Shown: piece by piece, positions 1 to 4,882 of the stretch | How the letters are laid out: every line of letters starts with the position of its first letter | Numbering within the stretch: the stretch's first letter is position 1 | From: JAVBNJ01 sp031551625 | Lineage (GTDB): Bacteria; Bacteroidota; Bacteroidia; Bacteroidales; UBA932 | Reading direction: 5' to 3' | DNA length: 15,856 nt | Assembly: GCA_031551625.1 (NCBI GenBank) | Contig: JAVBNJ010000116.1 | Span: 1 to 15,856 of the forward strand | Notes under the pieces: model-generated | Told to the model about the DNA's origin: nothing | What the model saw: only the letters and a program-made list of their open reading frames with translations | Databases searched by the model: none | Made by a program: the position numbers and the translations under genes

Positions 1-1
1 C

Positions 2-874
2 GACTCAGAAGAAAAATGTATTCAGTATTTAGAAAAATTAGTGTGGAATGGTAATGTAGTATCACCGTTTGATAAAAACAGTAAAGTCTATAAATGCACT
101 GGTGGTAAATACAGATGTAAAAATACTGGAAAGTATTTTAATGTGAAAACAAATACACTATTCGATAATACTAAAATAGGATTACTAAAATGGTTTATGG
201 CTATTTGGTTAATCACTTCCCACAAAAAAGGTATTTCTTCCCACCAGTTAGGAAGAGATATAAAAGTAACTCAAAAAACAGCCTGGTTTATGTTACACAG
301 AATTAGAAAATGTTATGGTATTGAAAATAACCATAAACTTGATAATTCAGTGGAAGCTGATGAAACATATATTGGTGGAAAAGCTAAAAATAAACATAAG
401 TCTAAAAAGATAGAAAATACACAAGGTAGAAGTTGTAAAGATAAAACACCTGTAGTTGGAATGGTAGAAAGAAAAGGGAAATTAGTAGCTAAACAAATTG
501 AAGCAACTTCTTCAAAACACTTAACACCAGAGTTAATAGAAAGTATTAAAAAGACAGCTACTTTATACACTGACGAATGGTTGGGATATAAGGGAGTTGA
601 AAGAATATATAACCATCTTTATGTAAAACATAATGAAAAGGAATTTGTAAATGGTAGTATCTACACCAATACCATAGAGGGCTTTTGGTCTTTGTTGAAA
701 AGAGGTATAATGGGTATATACCATTTCACTTCTAAAAAACACTTACAATTCTATGTAGATGAATTTGTATTTAGATATAACACAAGATTAATGGGTGAAA
801 GTTCAAGGTTCGGTTATTTGTTGGGTAATATAATGGGACAGCGATTGAGGTATTCAACATTGATTGCTAAATAA
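2..874 (+). CDS. IS1595-family (ISXO2-like) DDE transposase, 5' end missing
   Basis: This is a transposase for cut-and-paste movement of an IS1595-type insertion sequence. The reading frame is open to the left edge (the visible protein begins DSEEKCIQYLEKL), so the GTG at 41 is not the real start and the gene begins outside the window. The visible 290 residues show a degenerate zinc-ribbon segment (VSPFD, then YRCKNTGKYF). A helix-turn-helix-like region follows, with the family phrase SHKKGISSHQLG and then TQKTAWFMLHRIR. The ISXO2-like catalytic domain comes last. Candidate DDE residues are D120 (VEADETYIGG), D191 (LYTDEWLGY) and E226 (TNTIEGFWSLLKRG), counted from base 2. Several cysteines of the usual N-terminal zinc ribbon are replaced. 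The catalytic half looks intact. The IS ends cannot be fixed because the left end lies outside. Confidence 0.9.
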   Translation, partial: DSEEKCIQYLEKLVWNGNVVSPFDKNSKVYKCTGGKYRCKNTGKYFNVKTNTLFDNTKIGLLKWFMAIWLITSHKKGISSHQLGRDIKVTQKTAWFMLHRIRKCYGIENNHKLDNSVEADETYIGGKAKNKHKSKKIENTQGRSCKDKTPVVGMVERKGKLVAKQIEATSSKHLTPELIESIKKTATLYTDEWLGYKGVERIYNHLYVKHNEKEFVNGSIYTNTIEGFWSLLKRGIMGIYHFTSKKHLQFYVDEFVFRYNTRLMGESSRFGYLLGNIMGQRLRYSTLIAK

Positions 875-887
875 TTTGGTATCTTTG
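860..887 (+). promoter_or_regulatory. Bacteroidota-type promoter, TTG-N17-TATCTTTG
   Basis: TTG at 860-862 and TATCTTTG at 880-887 are 17 bases apart, which matches the Bacteroidota vegetative consensus TTG/N17-23/TAnnTTTG. The start codon of the DUF2158-like gene follows 29 bases later. The upstream box overlaps the last codons of the transposase, so the small gene appears to have its own transcription. Confidence 0.55.
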
Positions 888-916
888 TAGGAATATTAAT
901 CTATTAAATTTTGAAA

Positions 917-1117
917 ATGGAAACGCAAATAGAGTTTAAAGTTGGTGATAAAGTAATGCTAAAAACAGGTGGGGTAGTAATGTCAATAGAAGAATTTAAG
1001 GATGATATGGTTGTATGTGTATGGAATGAGAAAGGAAGACAAAAAAGAGATAGTTTTAAAATAGATGTACTAAAATATCCACCCAAAATAGAACCTACTG
1101 CATATATAATGCGTTAA
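917..1117 (+). CDS. Small DUF2158/YodC-like protein
   Basis: This 66-residue protein matches the DUF2158 pattern: FKVGDKVMLKTGG near the N-terminus, then MSIEE, VVCVWNEKGRQ, and RDSFKIDVL near the C-terminus. The family is small, widespread and of unknown biochemical function, probably a compact beta-barrel-like fold. I chose the ATG at 917, giving METQIEFKVG; an in-frame TTG at 911 would add only two residues. It lies 42 bases after the IS1595 transposase and is preceded by a TAnnTTTG promoter, so it may be either a passenger of the insertion sequence or an ordinary accessory gene beside it. No membrane segment or signal peptide is present, so it should be cytoplasmic. The family assignment rests on motif recognition. 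Confidence 0.78.
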   Translation: METQIEFKVGDKVMLKTGGVVMSIEEFKDDMVVCVWNEKGRQKRDSFKIDVLKYPPKIEPTAYIMR

Positions 1118-1215
1118 AAATTAGCTGGGACTTTTGTTGCATCATAAGTTTGCATATACTGATAAATTAACTTACCAAAAAGACGAAATTCAACTAAAAA
1201 TATCTCTTCTCCCCC

Positions 1216-1238
1216 AACACTTGGGAAGTGTGTTTTTA
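1216..1238 (+). terminator. Short intrinsic terminator
   Basis: ACACTT (1217-1222) pairs with AAGTGT (1226-1231) around a GGG loop and is followed by G and five T residues. It could end transcripts of the DUF2158-like gene or of a short transcript starting near 1158. The stem is only six base pairs, so it is a modest candidate. Confidence 0.4.
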
Positions 1239-1301
1239 CTTTCAATATTGGGCTTTTATATTTTTTCTTTAAATTCATAACATAATATTTTCTCTATAAA
1301 T

Positions 1302-1697
1302 ATGTATCAAAAGTCAAAAATATCGAATATCATAGAATCGAAGAGTGAGTCTTTTATAAAAATAGATAATGTATTTATCAAGTATTATCTATCCACTTCA
1401 ATAGAAGATGATAATGTGTATATAAGTATTGATAGTGTTAAAGATTTATTAAGTAAAGATAGTATCATAAAAAACATATATACTATTCAATATAAAGACA
1501 CTTTAATTAACACTTGTTTAATAGGTGAGATAGTAGAGCATTTAAAACAAAAACCTCTTAAATACCTCGCAAAAAAAGGCTTAGAATGGATTATTGATAA
1601 TCCCCTAGATACAGATAATTTTAAGGAAGAACAAAAACTATCTGACTTTGATAAGTCAATATTAAAGGCTATGAAGTTTAACCCGAATGAAAAATAA
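1302..1697 (+). CDS. Hypothetical protein, 131 residues
   Basis: I do not recognise this protein. It starts MYQKSKISNIIES, is rich in Lys, Ile, Asp and Ser, and has no signal peptide or membrane segment, so a cytoplasmic location is likely. It has no Cys pairs or obvious catalytic motif. The sequence alternates short hydrophobic strands in the first half (FIKIDNVFIKYYL, VYISIDSV) with a more helical second half (GEIVEHLKQKPLKYLAKKG). The charged tail is DKSILKAMKFNPNEK. Codon use is as AT-rich as that of the transposase, as expected for accessory DNA. A strong intrinsic terminator begins one base after the stop codon, which supports it being a real, separately transcribed gene. No good TAnnTTTG promoter is visible directly upstream. 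Confidence 0.6.
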   Translation: MYQKSKISNIIESKSESFIKIDNVFIKYYLSTSIEDDNVYISIDSVKDLLSKDSIIKNIYTIQYKDTLINTCLIGEIVEHLKQKPLKYLAKKGLEWIIDNPLDTDNFKEEQKLSDFDKSILKAMKFNPNEK

Positions 1698-1698
1698 G

Positions 1699-1735
1699 AA
1701 ATCCCCAAACTCTATTATGAATTTGGGGATTTTTA
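1699..1735 (+). terminator. Strong intrinsic terminator after the 131-residue gene
   Basis: AAATCCCCAAA (1699-1709) pairs perfectly with TTTGGGGATTT (1722-1732) across a 12-base loop, and a T run follows. It ends the hypothetical gene and insulates the ncRNA whose promoter follows directly. Confidence 0.85.
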
Positions 1736-1736
1736 C

Positions 1737-1744
1737 TACCTTTG
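1737..1744 (+). promoter_or_regulatory. TACCTTTG promoter element for the ncRNA
   Basis: TACCTTTG fits the Bacteroidota -7 consensus TAnnTTTG. Transcription would start around 1750, exactly where the closing stem of the predicted RNA begins. The upstream TTTG-like box is poor: a TTTG at 1722-1725 is too close at 11 bases. Confidence 0.55.
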
Positions 1745-1749
1745 CAGGT

Positions 1750-1889
1750 AGAGAGGTCTAGGCTTGCATAAATTTAAACAAGTCCAGTAATGGCTGGCTA
1801 TTCCGTTGTGACAACATTGGGGATCGAGCCCATAACCTCGGAAGATTGCTTAAGTTTCAAAATAGGTGCAACTCTGACCTCTCTTTTTA
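1750..1889 (+). ncRNA. Structured non-coding RNA of unknown class (about 135-140 nt)
   Basis: No open reading frame explains this stretch, but it folds like an independent transcript. AGAGAGGTC (1750-1758) pairs perfectly with GACCTCTCT (1876-1884), and a T-rich run follows, so the closing stem also serves as terminator. Inside it, TTGCA (1764-1768) pairs with TGCAA (1867-1871), and AAAC-AAG pairs with CTT-AA-GTTT further in. The apical part holds small hairpins: CCAG/CTGG (1784-1797), UUCCG/CGGAA (1801-1805 with 1839-1843) and UGGG/CCCA (1818-1821 with 1829-1832). A TACCTTTG promoter lies just upstream. A long rod closed end to end with a large interior recalls 6S RNA or the Bacteroidales-1 type, but I cannot confirm this. 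It lacks the conserved marks of tmRNA, SRP RNA, RNase P RNA or hammerhead ribozymes. Confidence 0.6.
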
Positions 1890-1929
1890 TTTTTAAATAA
1901 ATAGTTTTAATTTTCATTGTAAATATAAC

Positions 1930-1966
1930 AAAGAGTAAACTTTTAAAATTGTTTACTCTTTTTTTA
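1930..1966. terminator. Intrinsic terminator, possibly bidirectional
   Basis: AAAGAGTAAAC (1930-1940) pairs perfectly with GTTTACTCTTT (1951-1961), followed by a T run to 1965. It lies about 45 bases after the ncRNA and may act as a second stop for it, or for a transcript arriving from the right, since A residues flank the left arm. Confidence 0.7.
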
Positions 1967-2275
1967 ACTTTTACTTATTTATGTAAAGTGGTATATTATT
2001 ACCTTTATTAATTAGCAATTTATATTACTACTGACATGTGGAATCTCTTATACGAAACAAAATATTCAATCCATTTTGTAGAGTCTCCATAAATTCTTTA
2101 CTTTGTGTCAAGATATGACTAAATACGCTACACACAAACTACACACAACGGCTTTTTTTAATAAGAAAACATAATTAACCAAAATTAATCATAATAGATC
2201 ATAAATATTTCTCTTCGAGTTATTTTGCTTTCGAAATGAATCTTAAAAGGATGATAATAGCTAACTTTTTTATTT
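1967..2275. other. Gene-free AT-rich stretch next to the att scar
   Basis: I see no credible gene here. The stretch contains two tandem CTACACACAA repeats (2128-2148) and a nearby inverted TTTGTGT (2102-2108). It also has an imperfect palindrome (TTCGA at 2214, TTTCGAA at about 2230) before the tRNA fragment. This is where integrase arm-binding sites would be expected if the element ends at 2317. Confidence 0.4.
2128..2148 (+). repeat. Tandem 11-base direct repeat (CTACACACAA twice)
   Basis: CTACACACAA occurs at 2128-2137 and again at 2139-2148, so the phase is 11 bases, about one helical turn. The reverse complement of its core (TTTGTGT) is at 2102-2108. Phased short repeats about 130-150 bases inside an attachment site suit arm-type integrase or excisionase sites. 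This function is inferred. Confidence 0.45.
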
Positions 2276-2317
2276 CTCATAATCAAGGGGTCGTTGGTTC
2301 AAGCCCAACAGGGCCCA
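2276..2317 (+). other. 3' half of a CAU-anticodon tRNA (attR-type integration scar)
   Basis: The bases align exactly with tRNA positions 32 to 73. They are an anticodon loop CTCATAA (2276-2282, anticodon CAT at 2278-2280), the 3' anticodon strand TCAAG, and variable bases GGGTC. A perfect T-arm follows: GTTGG, the loop TTCAAGC with the universal TTC-A pattern, and CCAAC. The acceptor strand AGGGCCC and discriminator A end it. The 5' half (a GGGCCCT start and a D-arm) is absent upstream, so no functional tRNA can be made from here. CAU tRNAs include elongator Met, initiator Met and lysidine-modified Ile, and I cannot tell which this is. The break in the anticodon loop is a typical crossover place for tyrosine integrases. 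Confidence 0.82.
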
Positions 2318-2321
2318 CAAA

Positions 2322-2366
2322 AAAACAAGCACTTATTGTAAAATAGAGGTGCTTGTTTTCTTTTTT
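2322..2366 (+). terminator. Intrinsic terminator behind the tRNA fragment
   Basis: AAAACAAGCAC (2322-2332) pairs perfectly with GTGCTTGTTTT (2349-2359), and CTTTTTT follows. It begins five bases after the tRNA discriminator base, as expected for the natural terminator of the tRNA gene. This places the original chromosomal flank on the right of the att site. Confidence 0.85.
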
Positions 2367-2668
2367 CCTCTTCATATAATCAAAGTTGCATAGAATTCTC
2401 ATTTTCCATTTGCGGATCTCCCTCTATAAACCACTTATTTTTTGAATCATTGAATTTTTGAAGCATCTAATTGTTGAATGAAATTTATATTACAACATAG
2501 TTTGCAAATTATAACTCTCTATTTATAAATAAAATAAAGAGGCTGCTTAAAAAATCTATTTTTGTCTATATTTATTTTCCCCGCTAACTATACTTTTGTA
2601 GTAATAATAAATAGGACATCTTGAGCTATTTGCTGAAATAACAAAAGTTAACCTTAATCAAGAATAAC
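2367..2668. other. Intergenic leader region of the surface-protein locus
   Basis: I find no gene in these 300 AT-rich bases. There is a TACTTTTG promoter-like element at 2591-2598 and some simple A/T-rich repetition (TTGAAT-like words around 2444-2477). A GAGGCTGCTTAAAA word at 2540 looks like fragments of IS ends sometimes seen in this group, but no matching partner is visible. Confidence 0.4.
2591..2598 (+). promoter_or_regulatory. TACTTTTG promoter element, probable operon promoter
   Basis: TACTTTTG fits TAnnTTTG, with transcription expected from about 2605 and a leader of some 65 bases before the ATG at 2669. The nearest upstream TTTG (2561-2564) is 26 bases away, a little beyond the usual 17 to 23, so the promoter may need an activator. 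No comparable element is present in the 59 bases before the next gene. Confidence 0.45.
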
Positions 2669-2992
2669 ATGGAAATGAAACGTAAAACCATGCGGATTAT
2701 AGCGGATAGAATTATACAATCTATCTATAAGTCGTTGATTGATAATGGTAAAAAAGTTGAATATATAGAAAACCTTACAAATATAGACATCTTGTTATTC
2801 GAAGAAGGGTATGTACTTTCTAATCAATTACTTACTAATCTGGACTTGAAATACATCACCTGCTTTGCTATAGATATGGATGTAAAAGATATTAGTTTAC
2901 TGTTCAATGTGGAACCGGCAAGTGTGCGGACAGCACGGTATAGGATTCGAAAAAAAATAGGCAAAGAAAACAGTTTCAAATTTTTAATATAA
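2669..2992 (+). CDS. Stand-alone LuxR-like helix-turn-helix output domain, 107 residues
   Basis: This protein equals only the C-terminal cytoplasmic part of the membrane regulator encoded at 14061. The two align without gaps over 66 residues with about 36 identities (for example IQS-I-KSLI, TN-D-KYI-CFA, DMDVKDISL). It therefore lacks the signal peptide, TPR sensor, membrane segment and coiled coil. Residues about 57 to 107 form a LuxR/GerE-like DNA-binding unit. In it, VKDISLLFNVEPASVRTARYRIRKKIG reads like the usual TVKEIA-L-N-S--TV-T-R-RI--KLG pattern (scaffold helix, turn, recognition helix). The frame is complete, with its own ATG and a TAnnTTTG promoter upstream. It heads a likely operon, 59 bases before the LamG gene. 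It may be a small DNA-binding partner or competitor of the full-length regulator, or a remnant of a duplicated regulator that is still translated. Confidence 0.75.
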   Translation: MEMKRKTMRIIADRIIQSIYKSLIDNGKKVEYIENLTNIDILLFEEGYVLSNQLLTNLDLKYITCFAIDMDVKDISLLFNVEPASVRTARYRIRKKIGKENSFKFLI

Positions 2993-3051
2993 ACCTGATT
3001 GCGGAAGCCAAAAAGCATACGAGTAGGCATCTACCTAAAACATTTAACAGT

Positions 3052-4848
3052 ATGAAAAACTTATTACTACTAATTCTGTGTTGTACGGCGCTATCTTTAG
3101 CGGCTCAAACAAATTATCCGTCCGGCGGAGTTTTTGTACAATGCGATTTCAACAATTCGACAAAGGATAATAAAGCGATGCTTAGCTTTATAAGCCTGCC
3201 GGACAGTGCCAAAACATTTGTTGCCGGAGCTAATGGAACTGCCAATGGCGCCTTGCGGTTCGGCTATGGAGGTGATAGAGGCTTAACGAAATTGAAAGAG
3301 CCTTTTGCTACTATTCCACAATCTTCTTTGGTAATCACGTTAAAAATAAACAACCTGCGGGAAGAAAAGGATCATAGCCTGTTTTCCAGTTCTTTACGCG
3401 AAGTGGTTGTGAACGGTGAAGGAAAGCTGCGGGCAAAAGTTCAACGATCGAAGAAAAGCGACAAAAAAGATGTTTTCGATTTTGATTTGGGCATAAAACC
3501 CGGCGAATGGGTAACAATTGTAGCCATGTGGGACAACAAGGCCGAAAAAGTAACCTATTGGGCGAACGGCAAGTATTGCGAAGTGAACAACGTGCGGCTA
3601 AGCGAATATATTCCCGACGACCAGTATTCTCAAAGTGCAAGCCTGATGGGTTATTGCGAAGGCGATGTCGATGAATTTATCCTTTACAAGCGCCATTTGA
3701 CGGAAACAGAACTGCAAGCCCTGTGCGGCGCCGGCCAGCCGTTCGAAAAGGTAGAAGCCGAACGGTTGGAAGCCAAGCCCATGGTCAATTGGAAGTGGGC
3801 TATTTTCCAGCTGATTTTTGCCGTTTTCTGCATATTTGTTTTAAACCGTCAGCGCAAACGGTTGAAACCGGTTACCGAAGAAAGCATACGTGATGCGCAC
3901 CGCGCCACATTCGACCCGGAGAATGCGGGAGCAGGACCTTCCGGAATACACGCTGCCGCCCGCGCTCATTTATGGAATGCGTTCAACTACTGGAAAGAAC
4001 AGGGAAAGACAAAAGAAAAAGACGCAACCTATGCCGACATGCTGCATGTGGCCGGCGCGGAAAAATTGAAATACGAAACGGCCAATGCCGAAGACTACTA
4101 CCGCTACCCTGTGAAGAAAAAATATATGAAAGAGTCGTTGGCCGAATTTAACAAAGCCCTGCAAATGGGCTGTGCCGAACCCGATGTGGTAGAGGAACTG
4201 AATCTGTACGTCCGTTGCTATAATGCCGCCCACAAGCGGATTTACGATGGAAAATGGTGGATTATAGCCATTGCTGTTGCTTGCGTGTATGTGCATGGAT
4301 TGGTTCCAAGTATCTCTTTTGGCATACTCGATACGGATAAATACGCTGCTTTCCCCGACGGTTTTTTTCCTCAAATAGGCTATTTGACTAAATACCTGTT
4401 GCCGGGTGTTTTGTTTTCGATCGTTGCTTATTGTGCCACTTCGTTTGCCGTGCGTTACCAGAACCGCCGCGGACAGTATGTAATGCCGTCCGAATTGAAA
4501 AACGATATTAACCTGAAAGATGTGGCTACATACGCAGGGAAACCGTTGTTAGGGTCGTTGGCAGCGCTGGGCGCTGTGGGCTTGGGCATTGCAGCCGCTA
4601 TTTATGGTATTGTCAATGCTGTGGGAACCGCTAAAATGGATAAAGTTGTTTACAAAAGTGCCATGTCCGGAAGGGTGCTGAGAACCGGTTCCGAATTGTC
4701 GGCAACCGGCATGGGCAGCATTATGTTTGCTTTCTTTGCATTTGCAGCCGTACTGTTTGCCGTTTATTTTATTTCCAACATTATTATCGGTTTGTTCAGC
4801 GTTTTATTTATATACAACGCCATCAAAAATTACATTGTACGAACATAA
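3052..4848 (+). CDS. LamG/concanavalin A-like domain polytopic membrane protein
   Basis: This 598-residue envelope protein of unknown function starts with a clear signal peptide (MKNLLLLILCCTALSLAAQ). Residues about 22-225 form a LamG/ConA-like jelly roll, a fold that often binds sugars or proteins; its ending VDEFILYKRHLTETELQALCG is typical of bacterial LamG domains. A first membrane helix follows at about 247-268 (WAIFQLIFAVFCIFVLN). A charged, helical and probably cytoplasmic stretch spans about 270-400 (AAARAHLWNAFNYWKEQG; YMKESLAEFNKALQMG). Further membrane segments lie near 402-425, 444-467, 498-525 and 554-592, the last probably two helices. The LamG domain should face the periplasm. 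The gene sits between the small regulator and the giant secreted protein, 34 bases before the latter, so it is probably co-expressed with it. It may anchor, sense or help assemble the exported proteins, which is inference. Confidence 0.75.
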   Translation: MKNLLLLILCCTALSLAAQTNYPSGGVFVQCDFNNSTKDNKAMLSFISLPDSAKTFVAGANGTANGALRFGYGGDRGLTKLKEPFATIPQSSLVITLKINNLREEKDHSLFSSSLREVVVNGEGKLRAKVQRSKKSDKKDVFDFDLGIKPGEWVTIVAMWDNKAEKVTYWANGKYCEVNNVRLSEYIPDDQYSQSASLMGYCEGDVDEFILYKRHLTETELQALCGAGQPFEKVEAERLEAKPMVNWKWAIFQLIFAVFCIFVLNRQRKRLKPVTEESIRDAHRATFDPENAGAGPSGIHAAARAHLWNAFNYWKEQGKTKEKDATYADMLHVAGAEKLKYETANAEDYYRYPVKKKYMKESLAEFNKALQMGCAEPDVVEELNLYVRCYNAAHKRIYDGKWWIIAIAVACVYVHGLVPSISFGILDTDKYAAFPDGFFPQIGYLTKYLLPGVLFSIVAYCATSFAVRYQNRRGQYVMPSELKNDINLKDVATYAGKPLLGSLAALGAVGLGIAAAIYGIVNAVGTAKMDKVVYKSAMSGRVLRTGSELSATGMGSIMFAFFAFAAVLFAVYFISNIIIGLFSVLFIYNAIKNYIVRT

Positions 4849-4882
4849 AGATAGTAGCACGAAATTATTAAAATCTCATAAT

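Larger units (their letters stand above)
1..2317. mobile_element. Right end of a probable integrated element (tRNA-targeted), partial
   Basis: This stretch is far more AT-rich than the region after about 3000 (sampled lines give roughly 25 to 35% GC against 45 to 58%). It carries a transposase, small orphan genes and an ncRNA, and it ends exactly at a tRNA 3' half that lacks its 5' half. Integrases that target tRNA genes leave the complete tRNA at one end and a 3' fragment at the other. The fragment keeps its natural 3' end and terminator on the right, so the element should lie to the left. No integrase gene and no second att copy are visible, so the extent and class of the element are inferred. 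Confidence 0.5.

Noticed and set aside
41..43. GTG at 41 as the transposase start
   Set aside because: The frame continues upstream to the window edge with family-like residues (EEKCIQYLEKL), so the start lies outside.
1750..1889. tmRNA, SRP RNA or tRNA identity for the ncRNA
   Set aside because: There is no tRNA-like T-arm next to the closing stem, no GGAAGCAGCC-type SRP signature, and no tmRNA reading frame with an alanine-tRNA end.
2128..2148. CRISPR-like short repeats
   Set aside because: There are only two 10-base words with a one-base spacer and no cas genes.
2200..2317. Complete tRNA or tRNA with a group I intron
   Set aside because: No D-arm and no GGGCCCT 5' strand were found upstream of the anticodon loop within the window, so only a 3' half is supported.
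2538..2556. Insertion-sequence end suggested by GAGGCTGCTTAAAA
   Set aside because: No matching inverted partner, transposase remnant or target duplication is visible on the right side.
4727..4882. In-frame upstream start for the giant protein at 4727
   Set aside because: It would overlap the LamG gene by 122 bases and bury a perfect signal peptide that starts at 4883.
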